This document shows positions 17,841 through 28,679 of a stretch of DNA of 64,000 nt, one piece after another. The notes beneath the pieces were generated by a model, which did not search any database, was not told the origin of the DNA, and saw nothing but the letters and a program-made list of their open reading frames with translations. Origin of the DNA: Endobugula sp047619205 (GTDB taxonomy: Bacteria > Pseudomonadota > Gammaproteobacteria > Pseudomonadales > Cellvibrionaceae); contig JBLHJR010000002.1 in NCBI GenBank assembly GCA_047619205.1, positions 17,208 to 81,207 on the forward strand, written 5' to 3'. Numbering within the stretch: position 1 is the stretch's first letter; each line of letters begins with the position of its first letter. Position numbers and translations under genes: made by a program.

Positions 17841-18536
17841 ATGTCTACATTAAATAAGCGTCAAAAATTGGCTCGTGAAAAAGTTGATCCTAATAAGCAA
17901 TACTCTATTGATGCAGCTGTAGCGATCATGAAGGAACTCTCAACGGTAAAGTTCTCAGAAACAGTAGATGTGGCGATTAACTTGGGTATTGATCCACGTA
18001 AATCAGACCAATCTGTTCGTGGCGCGACTTCTTTGCCTCACGGTACGGGTAAAACTGTTCGTGTCGCTGTGTTTACTCAAGGTGCTAATGCTGAAGCGGC
18101 TACAGCAGCCGGTGCTGATCTAGTCGGTATGGAAGAGCTTGCGGCTGAAGTTAAAAAAGGCAATATGGACTTTGATGTTGTTATTGCTGACCCGGCGGCG
18201 ATGCGTGTTGTTGGACAGCTAGGTACGATTTTAGGCCCTCGTGGTTTAATGCCTAATCCAAAAACAGGTACTGTAACACCTGATGTTGCTACTGCAGTTA
18301 AGAATGCAAAAGCCGGTCAAGTGCGTTATCGCGCTGATAAGGGTGGTATTATTCATGGTGGTATTGGTCGGGTGAGCTTCGAAGTTAGCGCGATTAAAGA
18401 AAACCTTGAAGCATTAATAGCAGATTTAAAGAAATCAAAACCTGCCTCGGCTAAAGGTATTTACTTAAAGAAAATATCCTTAAGTAGCACAATGGGTCCA
18501 GGTATTGTTTTAGATATTGCGAGTTTGGAAGTTTAA
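17841..18536 (+). CDS. rplA: 50S ribosomal protein L1
   Basis: A 231-aa L1-stalk protein that aids release of E-site tRNA and represses its own operon in E. coli. Motifs are GTILGPRGLMPNPKTGTVT and RYRADKGGIIHGGIGRVSF. It starts 1 nt after the rplK stop, so translation is coupled. Confidence 0.98.
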   Translation: MSTLNKRQKLAREKVDPNKQYSIDAAVAIMKELSTVKFSETVDVAINLGIDPRKSDQSVRGATSLPHGTGKTVRVAVFTQGANAEAATAAGADLVGMEELAAEVKKGNMDFDVVIADPAAMRVVGQLGTILGPRGLMPNPKTGTVTPDVATAVKNAKAGQVRYRADKGGIIHGGIGRVSFEVSAIKENLEALIADLKKSKPASAKGIYLKKISLSSTMGPGIVLDIASLEV

Positions 18537-18592
18537 TCCAAACCGTACAAAGAACTTTGGGGTCTGTGCTTAGATAGCTTGCTATCACTATC

Positions 18593-18903
18593 ACAGGCCG
18601 TCAAAGACCGTAGGGGCGAGATGATATGTCGGGCTATATGCTCAAGTTGTTAAATCGCTTAATTAAGATTGTCTTAATAAGATAGTCTTACCCTTCGCAG
18701 ACGGTGGGAACCCGAATCAGAATTCATTAAGCGCTTTTTTATCGGAAAAGTTGCTAATAGATGCGAGATTTGATCACCGAAAAACGCTTTTTGTTATGCG
18801 CTTTTTTAAAGTGTAGATCAATAAGTCATGTAACGATTAACGCTTTGTGTAGTATTTTTTTTGTGCTACTAACAGTGTGTTAGTCAAATTTAGGAGATAA
18901 CTC
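18593..18903 (+). promoter_or_regulatory. L10 (rplJL) autoregulatory leader RNA
   Basis: The 367-nt gap between rplA and rplJ holds two strings conserved in the gammaproteobacterial L10 leader: GTCAAAGACCGTAGGGGCG (about 18600) and TTCGCAGACGGTGGGAACC (about 18694). In E. coli the L10-L12 complex binds this leader to block translation of rplJ. AT-rich hairpins (AAGCGCTTTTTTATCGG with CCGAAAAACGCTT) lie nearer rplJ. Regulation here is inferred from these matches. Confidence 0.7.
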
Positions 18904-19434
18904 GTGGCATTAGCATTAGAAGACAAAAAGCAAATTGTCGCTGAAGTTAACGAGACTGCTAGCAATGCATTGTCCTTAGTCATCGCTGACGCCCGTGGCG
19001 TTAACGTGACAGACATGACAGGCTTGCGTAAGTTAGCACGTGAAAGTAATGTTGAAATTCGTGTGATTCGTAATACTCTTGCGAAACGCGCGTTTAATGA
19101 AACAGAATTTGATTGTGTTAGTGAAGCGCTAGTGGGCCCATCACTGTTCGGTTTTTCTATGGAAGACCCCGGTGCTGCGGCTCGAATCTTTAAAGACTTT
19201 GCGAAAGCAAATGAAGCCTTTGAAGTAAAAGCTTTGTCAGTAGGTGGCAAGTTATTGGAAGCTGCTCAAATTGATGCCTTGGCTAAACTACCGACACGTG
19301 ATCAAGCGTTAAGTATGTTAGTTAGTGTCATGATTGCGCCAGTAACCAAATTGGTTCGGACTTTTAACGAAGTGCCTACTAAAGTAACACGTGCTGTTGC
19401 AGCCGTTCGCGACCAAAAACAGGAAGCTGCATAA
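18904..19434 (+). CDS. rplJ: 50S ribosomal protein L10
   Basis: A 176-aa protein that anchors L7/L12 dimers to the stalk base. The N-terminus ALALEDKKQIVAEVNE and the LSLVIADARGVNVTDM region are typical. The GTG start at 18904 follows AGGAGATAACTC. Translation is probably controlled by the leader upstream. Confidence 0.97.
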   Translation: MALALEDKKQIVAEVNETASNALSLVIADARGVNVTDMTGLRKLARESNVEIRVIRNTLAKRAFNETEFDCVSEALVGPSLFGFSMEDPGAAARIFKDFAKANEAFEVKALSVGGKLLEAAQIDALAKLPTRDQALSMLVSVMIAPVTKLVRTFNEVPTKVTRAVAAVRDQKQEAA

Positions 19435-19495
19435 TTAACGCTTTGCGTAAATTAAGTGGTTTATACTATTAATTTTTTATCGGGAGATCTGGGTC

Positions 19496-19873
19496 ATGGC
19501 TCTATCTAAAGACGATATTTTGAATGCTATTGCTGAAATGTCAGTAATGGAAGTTGTTGAATTAGTTGAAGCAATGGAAGAAAAGTTCGGTGTTTCTGCT
19601 GCTGCAGCAGTTGCAGTTGCTGCGCCTGCAGCTGGCGATGATGCCGCTGCTGCTGAAGAGCAAACAGAATTTGATGTTATTCTGACTGCTGCTGGCGACA
19701 AGAAAGTCAATGCAATTAAGGCGGTTCGTGCTATTACTGGTCTTGGCTTGAAAGAAGCAAAAACTATGGTAGAAAGCGCTCCAGCAACAGTTAAAGAAGC
19801 TGTTTCTAAAGCGGACGCTGAAGCAGTTAAAAAGCAGCTTGAAGAAGCTGGCGCATCTGCAGAGTTGAAATAA
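19496..19873 (+). CDS. rplL: 50S ribosomal protein L7/L12
   Basis: A 125-aa acidic stalk protein that recruits translational GTPases. It has an N-terminal dimerization helix, an Ala-rich hinge (AAAAVAVAAPAAGDDAAAAE) and the C-terminal domain KKVNAIKAVRAITGLGLKEA. A GGGAG site lies 10 nt before the ATG. Confidence 0.98.
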   Translation: MALSKDDILNAIAEMSVMEVVELVEAMEEKFGVSAAAAVAVAAPAAGDDAAAAEEQTEFDVILTAAGDKKVNAIKAVRAITGLGLKEAKTMVESAPATVKEAVSKADAEAVKKQLEEAGASAELK

Positions 19874-19939
19874 CTCTTCCAGTGCGACACCCTTCCTCGT
19901 TTAGCGTTTCACTGATTCGCTTATAAGATAAAGGGTTAA

Positions 19940-19969
19940 GGCTGACGGGATTTCCCGTCGGCCTTTTTC
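19940..19969 (+). terminator. Attenuator between rplL and rpoB
   Basis: GGCTGACGGGA (19940-19950) pairs with TCCCGTCGGCC (19952-19962) and is followed by TTTTT. It sits in the 278-nt rplL-rpoB gap, matching the partial terminator that lowers rpoBC relative to ribosomal transcription in E. coli. Confidence 0.85.
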
Positions 19970-20151
19970 CGTTTGCAGTAAACGGCAAAGTAGTTGGCTG
20001 GCTTTTGTTGGCATAACACTGAATAAAACTGCCAAAATTTTGGATGTACGTAGTCACTGGCTGTAGTTATTGACTATTGTGCATAAAATAAAAAACGCAA
20101 TTCGCGTTCATTTAAAGGTTAACCCCTTTTTAGACAGGCTGAGGCATATAG

Positions 20152-23100
20152 ATGGCTTACTCATATACTGAGAAAAAACGTATCCGCAAGGACTTCGGCA
20201 AATTGCCCCATGTGATGGATGTTCCCTATCTACTAGCGATTCAGCTAGATTCCTATCGTAAGTTTACTCAAACGGGTATCCCCTTAGAGGACCGATTGGA
20301 TATAGGTTTGCATGCCGCATTTAAATCGGTTTTTCCGATTGTTAGTTATTCAGGTAGCGCTGCGCTTGAATACGTTAGTTACAAATTAGGCAAAGTGGTA
20401 TTTGATGTTGCTGAATGTATCTCACGAGGCGCGACTTATGCCGCTCCATTGCGTGTAAAAGTACGTTTGATTATTTATGATAAAGAGTCGTCAAATAAAA
20501 CCATCAAAGATATTAAAGAGCAAGAAGTCTATATGGGCGAAATTCCATTAATGACGGATAACGGTACTTTTGTGATTAACGGTACTGAGCGTGTCATTGT
20601 TTCTCAGTTACACCGCTCGCCGGGTGTGTTCTTTGATCATGATAAAGGTAAAACTCACTCTTCGGGTAAGTTGCTTTATTCTGCTCGTGTCATTCCTTAC
20701 CGTGGTTCGTGGTTAGATTTTGAGTTTGATCCTAAAGATTTAGTGTTTGTACGTATCGATCGCCGTCGTAAATTGCCAGCGACTATTTTACTGCGTGCAT
20801 TAGGGTATAGCTCCGAACAAATGTTAGAAATGTTTTTCAGTACTAGCCAATTTGAAATGAATAAAGATCGTGAATTCTTATTGGAGCTAGTGCCTTCTCG
20901 CCTTCGGGGTGATGTTGCTACTTTTGATATTAAAGATAAGAAAGGCAATGTGCTAATTGAGGAAGGTCGTCGTATTACGGCTAAGCATATTCGCGATCTC
21001 GAAAAAGCGAAAATCTCTCAGTTACTAGTGCCTGAAGACTATCTACTTGGCCGTTCTTTAGCGCGTGATGTGATAGACACTACTTCAGGTGAGCTATTGT
21101 TTGAATGTAATACTGAAATATCTACAGAAGTGATCGATAAATTTGTTGAAGTCGGTATTACTTCGATTGAGACTTTGTACACCAATGATCTAGATTGTGG
21201 TGCATTTATTTCGGATACTCTACGTGCTGATGCTGCGCGCACAGAGCTAGAGGCCTTAGTCGAAATTTACCGCATGATGCGTCCTGGCGAGCCACCAACA
21301 AAAGAATCAGCTGAAGGTTTGTTCCAAAACTTATTCTTTAGTCCAGATCGTTACGATCTTTCGGTAGTTGGCCGAATGAAGTTTAATCGTCGCCTTAAGC
21401 GCGAAGATGAAACGGGTGACGGCATTCTCTCTAAAGAGGATATTGTTGAGGTGTTAAAGACCCTCATAGCTATCCGCAATGGTGATGGTGTGGTCGATGA
21501 TATTGATCACCTAGGGAACCGTCGAATTCGCTCTGTTGGAGAGATGGCAGAAAATCAATTCCGAGTGGGCCTTGTTCGTGTTGAGCGTGCTGTAAAAGAG
21601 CGTCTGTCGGTTGCCGAATCAGAAGGATTAATGCCTCAAGATTTGGTTAACGCGAAACCTGTTTCTGCTGCAGTTAAAGAGTTCTTTGGTTCATCACAAC
21701 TATCACAGTTTATGGATCAGAATAATCCATTGTCTGAAATTACGCATAAACGTCGTGTCTCTGCATTAGGGCCTGGCGGCTTAACACGTGAGCGTGCAGG
21801 TTTTGAAGTTCGAGATGTGCATCCGACACATTATGGTCGTGTATGTCCAATTGAAACACCGGAAGGGCCAAACATTGGTTTGATTAACTCCTTGGCCACC
21901 TATGCGCGTACTAATCATTATGGTTTCCTTGAAAGTCCTTACCGTCGCGTAGTGGACAGCAAGGTTACCGATGAAATTGATTTCTTATCGGCTATTAACG
22001 AATCAGAGTATGTTATTGCTCAGGCTTCTGCAGCGTTAGATAAAAAAGGTAAGTTAGTTGACGAGCTAGTGTCTGTTCGTCACATGAACGAATTTACCTT
22101 GAAGACACCAAAAGACGTTCAGTATATGGATGTATCGCCTCGTCAGGTAGTGTCTGTAGCGGCATCTTTGATTCCATTCTTAGAGCACGATGATGCTAAC
22201 CGTGCATTGATGGGTTCAAACATGCAGCGTCAAGCGGTACCCACCCTAAAAGCGGATAAGCCGTTAGTCGGTACAGGTATGGAGCGTCACGTAGCCTCTG
22301 ACTCAGGTGTTTGCGTGGTAGCAAAACGCGGTGGTTTTATTGAGCGTGTTGATGCAGCACGTATTGTTGTGCGTGCTAGTGATAGTGAAACCGAAGTAGG
22401 TGATGCGGGTGTTGATATCTATAACTTGACTAAATATACCCGTTCTAATCAAAATACCTGTATTAATCAGCGTCCGATTGTCGCGGTAGGCGATAGTATT
22501 GTTCGTGGTGACATTCTTGCTGATGGACCTTCTGTTGATATGGGTGAGCTGGCGTTAGGGCAGAATATGCGCATCGCCTTTATGCCGTGGAATGGATATA
22601 ACTTTGAGGATTCGATTCTTGTTTCTGAACGTGTCGTTCAAGAGGACCGTTTTACTACCATCCATATTCAGGAATTGACCTGTATTGCTCGTGATACCAA
22701 GTTAGGTAGCGAAGAAATTACTGCTGATATTCCTAATGTGGGCGAAGGCGCTTTATCGAAATTAGATGAGTCGGGTATTGTTTATATCGGTGCTGAAGTA
22801 GGCGCTGGTGATATTTTAGTGGGTAAAGTGACGCCAAAAGGTGAAACACAGTTAACCCCAGAAGAAAAACTGCTGCGCGCTATTTTTGGCGAAAAAGCAT
22901 CGGATGTAAAAGACACTTCTTCACGAGTACCGACCAGCACTAAAGGTACGGTTATTGATGTGCAAGTCTTTACCCGCGACGGTCTTGAAAAAGACACGCG
23001 TTCAAAAGCTATTGAAGAAATGCAGCTAGAGAAAGTACGTAAAGATTTGAACGAAGAGTTCCGTATTGTTGAAGCGGCTACTTTTGAACGTTTACACTCT

Positions 23101-24240
23101 GTGTTAATCGGTCAGAAAGTCTCTTCAGCTAAGGCAGTAAAAAAAGGCACCGTGTTAAGTGCTGAAATTTTAGCTGACTTAGATAAAGAACAGTTGCTAA
23201 ATCTACGTGTTGCCGATGATGTGGTCAATGAGCAAATTGATCGTGCTGAAGAGCAGCTAAAAGAACGTCGTGCCATTCTTGATGAACGTTTTGAAGATAA
23301 AAGACGTAAGTTACAAAGTGGTGATGATTTAGCGCCTGGTGTGTTAAAAATTGTTAAGGTTTATCTTGCGATCAAACGTCGTATTCAGCCTGGTGATAAG
23401 ATGGCCGGTCGTCATGGTAACAAGGGTGTTATCTCTGTCATCATGCCAGTAGAAGATATGCCTTACGATGAACATGGTGAGCCAATCGATATTGTACTTA
23501 ACCCTCTAGGTGTACCTTCGCGAATGAACGTAGGGCAGGTGTTAGAAATGCACTTAGGTCTAGCAGCAAAAGGCTTAGGTAATAAAATTGATAGTATGAT
23601 TCGTCAACAAAAAGCCGCTAAAGAAGTGCGTGGATTTCTTGAAGAAATTTATAATAAAACGGGTGAGATGAAAGATAAAGAAGACCTGAAAAGCTTTTCT
23701 GATGATGAAATATTTGCTTTGGCTAATAATTTACGTGGTGGTGTGCCAATGGCAACCCGTGCATTTGATGGTGCTAAAGAGACAGAAATCAAATCACTGT
23801 TGCGTCTAGCGGACTTGCCAGATAGTGGCCAAATGACGTTGTATGATGGTCGTTCGGGTGATGCCTTTACGCGTCCAGTCACGGTAGGTTATATGTATGT
23901 ATTAAAACTTAACCATTTGGTTGATGACAAAATGCATGCACGGTCAACTGGTTCTTATAGCTTGGTTACACAACAGCCATTGGGTGGTAAAGCTCAGTTT
24001 GGTGGTCAGCGCTTCGGTGAAATGGAAGTGTGGGCACTGGAGGCTTATGGTGCTGCGTATACGCTTCAGGAAATGTTGACGGTTAAATCCGATGACGTTG
24101 CTGGTCGTACTAAGATGTATAAAAACATTGTTGATGGTGATCATCGCATGGAGCCGGGTATGCCCGAATCCTTTAATGTATTGGTTAAAGAAATTCGTTC
24201 GCTCGGTATTAATATGGAATTAGAAGCTGATTCTAAGTAA
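20152..24240 (+). CDS. rpoB: DNA-directed RNA polymerase subunit beta
   Basis: A 1362-aa protein (E. coli 1342). The N-terminus is MAYSYTEKKRIRKDFGKLP. The rifampicin region SSQLSQFMDQNNPLSEITHK and the following RRVSALGPGGLTRERAGFEV read as wild type at the common resistance positions, as far as can be judged by eye. NGTERVIVSQLHRSPGVFF, the GDKMAGRHGNKGV motif and QRFGEMEVWALEAYGA are intact. It ends 105 nt before rpoC. Confidence 0.99.
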   Translation: MAYSYTEKKRIRKDFGKLPHVMDVPYLLAIQLDSYRKFTQTGIPLEDRLDIGLHAAFKSVFPIVSYSGSAALEYVSYKLGKVVFDVAECISRGATYAAPLRVKVRLIIYDKESSNKTIKDIKEQEVYMGEIPLMTDNGTFVINGTERVIVSQLHRSPGVFFDHDKGKTHSSGKLLYSARVIPYRGSWLDFEFDPKDLVFVRIDRRRKLPATILLRALGYSSEQMLEMFFSTSQFEMNKDREFLLELVPSRLRGDVATFDIKDKKGNVLIEEGRRITAKHIRDLEKAKISQLLVPEDYLLGRSLARDVIDTTSGELLFECNTEISTEVIDKFVEVGITSIETLYTNDLDCGAFISDTLRADAARTELEALVEIYRMMRPGEPPTKESAEGLFQNLFFSPDRYDLSVVGRMKFNRRLKREDETGDGILSKEDIVEVLKTLIAIRNGDGVVDDIDHLGNRRIRSVGEMAENQFRVGLVRVERAVKERLSVAESEGLMPQDLVNAKPVSAAVKEFFGSSQLSQFMDQNNPLSEITHKRRVSALGPGGLTRERAGFEVRDVHPTHYGRVCPIETPEGPNIGLINSLATYARTNHYGFLESPYRRVVDSKVTDEIDFLSAINESEYVIAQASAALDKKGKLVDELVSVRHMNEFTLKTPKDVQYMDVSPRQVVSVAASLIPFLEHDDANRALMGSNMQRQAVPTLKADKPLVGTGMERHVASDSGVCVVAKRGGFIERVDAARIVVRASDSETEVGDAGVDIYNLTKYTRSNQNTCINQRPIVAVGDSIVRGDILADGPSVDMGELALGQNMRIAFMPWNGYNFEDSILVSERVVQEDRFTTIHIQELTCIARDTKLGSEEITADIPNVGEGALSKLDESGIVYIGAEVGAGDILVGKVTPKGETQLTPEEKLLRAIFGEKASDVKDTSSRVPTSTKGTVIDVQVFTRDGLEKDTRSKAIEEMQLEKVRKDLNEEFRIVEAATFERLHSVLIGQKVSSAKAVKKGTVLSAEILADLDKEQLLNLRVADDVVNEQIDRAEEQLKERRAILDERFEDKRRKLQSGDDLAPGVLKIVKVYLAIKRRIQPGDKMAGRHGNKGVISVIMPVEDMPYDEHGEPIDIVLNPLGVPSRMNVGQVLEMHLGLAAKGLGNKIDSMIRQQKAAKEVRGFLEEIYNKTGEMKDKEDLKSFSDDEIFALANNLRGGVPMATRAFDGAKETEIKSLLRLADLPDSGQMTLYDGRSGDAFTRPVTVGYMYVLKLNHLVDDKMHARSTGSYSLVTQQPLGGKAQFGGQRFGEMEVWALEAYGAAYTLQEMLTVKSDDVAGRTKMYKNIVDGDHRMEPGMPESFNVLVKEIRSLGINMELEADSK

Positions 24241-24345
24241 TTATTAAACCCTTGCTTGTGTTTAGTTAGTGTTGACTGTTTGAGTCAGCACTAACTAAAA
24301 AAATCTATCATCACAAAATTTTAATTCCCAACTGGAGGAATAGCC

Positions 24346-27300
24346 TTGAAAGACTTACTCAACTTGCTGAAGTCCCAGGGACAAAACGACGAATTTGACT
24401 CTATTCGTATCGGTCTTGCCTCGCCAGAAATGATTCGTTCATGGTCATTTGGTGAAGTCAAAAAACCTGAAACCATTAACTATCGTACCTTTAAGCCTGA
24501 GCGTGAAGGTCTATTTTGTGCCAAGATATTTGGTCCAGTAAAAGACTATGAATGCTTATGTGGTAAATATAAGCGGATGAAACATCGCGGCATCATTTGT
24601 GAAAAATGTGGCGTTGAAGTGACCTTGGCTAAAGTACGTCGTGACCGTATGGGTCACATCGAATTGGCCAGTCCGGTTGCACATATTTGGTTCTTGAAAT
24701 CATTGCCTAGCCGTATCGGTTTATTACTCGATATGACCTTGCGCAGTATTGAGCGTGTATTGTATTTTGAATCTTACGTGGTGACTGACCCGGGTATGAC
24801 TACCTTGGAAAAAGGCCAGCTATTAACGGATGAGCAGTTCTTCGAAGCAATGGAAGAATTTCCCGATGAATTTGAAGCGAAGATGGGTGCTGAAGCCATT
24901 CAAGATTTAATGAAAGATATTAATCTTGAAGAGGAAGTGAATCGTCTACGTGAAGAAATCCCAGAAACTAATTCTGAAACTAAGATCAAAAAGTTATCTA
25001 AGCGTCTAAAATTATTAGAAGCCTTTTTCTTTTCTGGCAATAAGCCCGAGTGGATGGTGATGGCAGCGTTGCCAGTGCTTCCGCCAGATCTACGACCATT
25101 AGTGCCTCTAGATGGCGGTCGTTTTGCGACTTCTGATTTGAATGATCTATATCGTCGTGTGATCAACCGTAACAACCGTTTGAAGCGTCTGTTGGATTTG
25201 AATGCGCCCGATATTATTGTGCGTAACGAAAAACGTATGTTGCAAGAATCTGTTGATGCCTTATTAGATAACGGTCGTCGCGGTCGTGCGATTACGGGTT
25301 CGAACAAACGTCCATTGAAATCACTTGCCGATATGATTAAAGGTAAGCAAGGTCGCTTTCGTCAAAACTTACTCGGTAAACGTGTCGATTATTCTGGGCG
25401 TTCGGTTATTGTAACCGGTCCTACGCTACGCTTACATCAGTGTGGTCTACCAAAGAAAATGGCACTGGAATTATTTAAGCCCTTTATCTTTAGTAAATTA
25501 GAATTACGTGGCCTTGCCACTACCATTAAAGCTGCGAAGAAAATGGTTGAGCGCGAAGAGCCGGTAGTATGGGATATTCTAGACGATGTGATTCGTGAAC
25601 ATCCAGTGTTACTTAACCGTGCACCGACACTTCACCGTTTGGGTATTCAGGCGTTTGAGCCAGTACTGATTGAAGGTAAAGCCATTCAATTACATCCATT
25701 AGTTTGTGCGGCGTATAACGCTGACTTCGATGGTGACCAAATGGCGGTTCACGTCCCGTTAACTATTGAAGCGCAGCTTGAAGCTCGTGCGTTAATGATG
25801 TCTACCAACAACATTCTTTCTCCTGCATCAGGTGAGCCCATTATCGTACCTTCACAGGATGTGGTGTTGGGTCTTTACTGGATGACTCGTGAGCGCGTGA
25901 ATGCTTTGGGTGAAGGTATGATCTTCGCTGATATAGCGGAAGTGTCGCGTGCTTACTACGCTGATAAAGTGGATCTCCAAGCGCGCATCAAAGTGCGTAT
26001 TACCGAAATCGTTAAACAAGATGATGGTGAGAGTATAACGTCGACTTTTATTACGGATACTACTGTTGGTCGGGTTTTATTTTGGGAAATAGTGCCTAAA
26101 GGTATGCCATTTGAAATGGTCAATATCCCCATGGTAAAGAAAGCCATTTCTAAAGTGATTAACTATTGCTATCGTGTAGTTGGACTAAAAGCCACGGTGA
26201 TTTTTGCCGATCAGTTAATGTATATGGGTTACAAGTTCTCTACTCGCTCAGGTTCATCGATTGGTGTGAATGACTTCGCTATCCCTGATAGTAAGGCTGA
26301 GATCATTACTCGTGCAGAGAATGAAGTAAAAGAAATTGAAGGTCAGTTCGCCTCAGGTCTAGTAACGCAAGGTGAAAAATACAACAAGGTGATCGATATT
26401 TGGTCCCGCGCTAATGATTTAGTGGCTAAATCAATGATGGATGGCATTTCAACAGAGATTGTCATTAACCGTGATGGCGAAGAAGAAAAGCAAGATTCAT
26501 TTAACTCTGTCTTTATGTATGCTGATTCGGGTGCGCGTGGTTCTCCGGCGCAAATTCGTCAGCTCGCCGGTATGCGTGGTTTGATGGCGCGTCCAGATGG
26601 TTCTATTATTGAGACGCCCATTACCGCTAACTTCCGTGAAGGTTTGAACGTACTTCAGTACTTTATTTCTACTCACGGTGCGCGTAAAGGTTTGGCAGAT
26701 ACGGCATTGAAAACAGCAAACTCGGGTTATCTAACGCGTCGTTTGGTTGATGTTGCACAAGACTTGGTGGTCACAGAGCATGATTGTGGCACTGACAGAG
26801 GCTTAACATTAACCCCAATTATTGAAGGCGGTGATATTATTGATCCGCTAGGTGATCGTGTGTTAGGTCGCGTTCTTGCTCAAGATGTTGTCAGTGTTGA
26901 TGGTGTAGTATTACTTGAAGCTGGCATTATGATTGACGAAAAGTTGGTTGATATCGTTGAAGACAATGCCATTGATGAGATTATTGTGCGCTCAGCGATG
27001 ACTTGTGAAACGCGTCATGGTATTTGTTCTAAATGCTATGGTCGTGATCTTGCTCGTGGTCACTTGGTTAATGTGGGTGAAGCAGTGGGTGTTATTGCCG
27101 CTCAGTCAATCGGTGAGCCGGGTACTCAGTTAACCATGCGTACCTTCCACATTGGTGGTGCGGCAAGTCGTGCCTCTGCTGTTGACAGCGTACAGGTTAA
27201 GCAAGATGGTACCGTACGTTTACATAACGTAAAAGTGGTTGAGAATGCAAACAATCATCTAGTAGCGGTCTCTCGTTCCGGTGAATTAGCGGTTGCTGAT

Positions 27301-28569
27301 AGCACGGGCCGTGAGCGTGAACGTTATAAAATCCCGTATGGTGCTGTGATTTCTGTACATGATGGCGCAGCAGTTGAAGGTGGTAGCTTTATTGCTAAAT
27401 GGGATCCGCATACACATCCCATTATTACTGAAGTAGCGGGTAAGGTAGCCTTCTCTGGAATGGAAGATGGTCTTTCTATTCGACGTCAAACAGATGAGCT
27501 AACCGGCCTATCTTCCATTGAAGTGATTGACCCAGCTGAGCGTCCTGCTGCGGGTAAAGACCTACGCCCTGCAATTACCTTGGTAGATAAAAAGGGTAAA
27601 GAGTTAACTTTAGCCAATACTAATGTACCAGCACATTACATGTTGCCACCCAAAGCGATCTTGAGCTTGAATGATGGTGATGAAATTGGTGTCGGTGGTA
27701 TTATTGCGCGTATTCCTCAGGAAAGTTCGAAAACCCGTGATATTACGGGTGGTCTACCCCGTGTTGCTGATTTATTCGAAGCACGTAAGCCAAAAGAATC
27801 TTCAATTCTTGCAGAAATTTCAGGAACGGTAAGCTTTGGTAAAGAAACTAAAGGTAAGTTCCGTTTAGTGATTACACCGACTGATGGTCAGTTATTAGAG
27901 GATGGTTCTGATCATTATGAAGTCTTGATTCCTAAGCATCGTCAAATGACTGTGTTTGAAGGTGAGCAGGTCGTTAAAGGTGAAGTGGTTTCAGATGGCC
28001 CAAGTAATCCACACGATATTTTACGTTTACGTGGAGTTGAAGAACTTGCGCGTTACATTACCAACGAAATTCAAGATGTTTATCGCTTGCAGGGCGTAAA
28101 AATTAATGATAAACACATTGAAACTATCGTTCGTCAAATGTTACGTAAAGTTGAAATCACGGGTATGGGTGAGTCGACTTTTGTTAAAGGTGAGCAAGTC
28201 GAGTTTACGGAAGTACTTGAGCAAAACGAAACCCTTCGTGATGTGGATAAGCTACCCGCGCGTTATCAGCGTCAGTTGCTAGGTATTACCAAAGCATCAT
28301 TGGCAACGGAATCTTTCATCTCTGCGGCATCGTTCCAGGAAACTACGCGAGTACTTACTGAAGCAGCGGTTACTGGTAAGAAAGATTACTTGCGCGGCTT
28401 GAAAGAAAATGTGGTTGTTGGTCGTCTAATCCCAGCGGGTACGGGTTTGGCATATCATGCAGAGCGTAAGCGTAAACGCGCTACTGAGAAAGCTAGCCGT
28501 TCAGAAGGTGTGAGCGCGGAAGAGATCGAAGCAGCACTAACGGAAGCTTTACAGTCTAGTTCGACGTAA
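24346..28569 (+). CDS. rpoC: DNA-directed RNA polymerase subunit beta'
   Basis: A 1407-aa catalytic subunit. The N-terminal zinc site is CLCGKYKRMKHRGIICEKC, the Mg-binding catalytic loop is NADFDGDQMAVHVPL, and the second zinc site is CETRHGICSKCYG. The C-terminal RLIPAGTGLAYH segment is present. The start is TTG at 24346 with a strong CTGGAGGA 7 nt upstream, and it gives the family N-terminus MKDLLNLLK. Confidence 0.99.
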   Translation: MKDLLNLLKSQGQNDEFDSIRIGLASPEMIRSWSFGEVKKPETINYRTFKPEREGLFCAKIFGPVKDYECLCGKYKRMKHRGIICEKCGVEVTLAKVRRDRMGHIELASPVAHIWFLKSLPSRIGLLLDMTLRSIERVLYFESYVVTDPGMTTLEKGQLLTDEQFFEAMEEFPDEFEAKMGAEAIQDLMKDINLEEEVNRLREEIPETNSETKIKKLSKRLKLLEAFFFSGNKPEWMVMAALPVLPPDLRPLVPLDGGRFATSDLNDLYRRVINRNNRLKRLLDLNAPDIIVRNEKRMLQESVDALLDNGRRGRAITGSNKRPLKSLADMIKGKQGRFRQNLLGKRVDYSGRSVIVTGPTLRLHQCGLPKKMALELFKPFIFSKLELRGLATTIKAAKKMVEREEPVVWDILDDVIREHPVLLNRAPTLHRLGIQAFEPVLIEGKAIQLHPLVCAAYNADFDGDQMAVHVPLTIEAQLEARALMMSTNNILSPASGEPIIVPSQDVVLGLYWMTRERVNALGEGMIFADIAEVSRAYYADKVDLQARIKVRITEIVKQDDGESITSTFITDTTVGRVLFWEIVPKGMPFEMVNIPMVKKAISKVINYCYRVVGLKATVIFADQLMYMGYKFSTRSGSSIGVNDFAIPDSKAEIITRAENEVKEIEGQFASGLVTQGEKYNKVIDIWSRANDLVAKSMMDGISTEIVINRDGEEEKQDSFNSVFMYADSGARGSPAQIRQLAGMRGLMARPDGSIIETPITANFREGLNVLQYFISTHGARKGLADTALKTANSGYLTRRLVDVAQDLVVTEHDCGTDRGLTLTPIIEGGDIIDPLGDRVLGRVLAQDVVSVDGVVLLEAGIMIDEKLVDIVEDNAIDEIIVRSAMTCETRHGICSKCYGRDLARGHLVNVGEAVGVIAAQSIGEPGTQLTMRTFHIGGAASRASAVDSVQVKQDGTVRLHNVKVVENANNHLVAVSRSGELAVADSTGRERERYKIPYGAVISVHDGAAVEGGSFIAKWDPHTHPIITEVAGKVAFSGMEDGLSIRRQTDELTGLSSIEVIDPAERPAAGKDLRPAITLVDKKGKELTLANTNVPAHYMLPPKAILSLNDGDEIGVGGIIARIPQESSKTRDITGGLPRVADLFEARKPKESSILAEISGTVSFGKETKGKFRLVITPTDGQLLEDGSDHYEVLIPKHRQMTVFEGEQVVKGEVVSDGPSNPHDILRLRGVEELARYITNEIQDVYRLQGVKINDKHIETIVRQMLRKVEITGMGESTFVKGEQVEFTEVLEQNETLRDVDKLPARYQRQLLGITKASLATESFISAASFQETTRVLTEAAVTGKKDYLRGLKENVVVGRLIPAGTGLAYHAERKRKRATEKASRSEGVSAEEIEAALTEALQSSST

Positions 28570-28601
28570 ACGAGTTTAGTAGTTCTGCTCTAAAGCGTCA
28601 T

Positions 28602-28627
28602 AAAAGCCTCCTTTTGGGGGCTTTTAT
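28602..28627 (+). terminator. Terminator after rpoC
   Basis: A 10-bp stem, AAAAGCCTCC with GGGGGCTTTT, separated by a TTTT-type loop and followed by ATGTTTTG. It closes the rplKAJL-rpoBC operon. Confidence 0.8.
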
Positions 28628-28679
28628 GTTTTGAAAAATGAGATGTCTCAGTGTGTAGATCTACCCTCTAATAATAAGG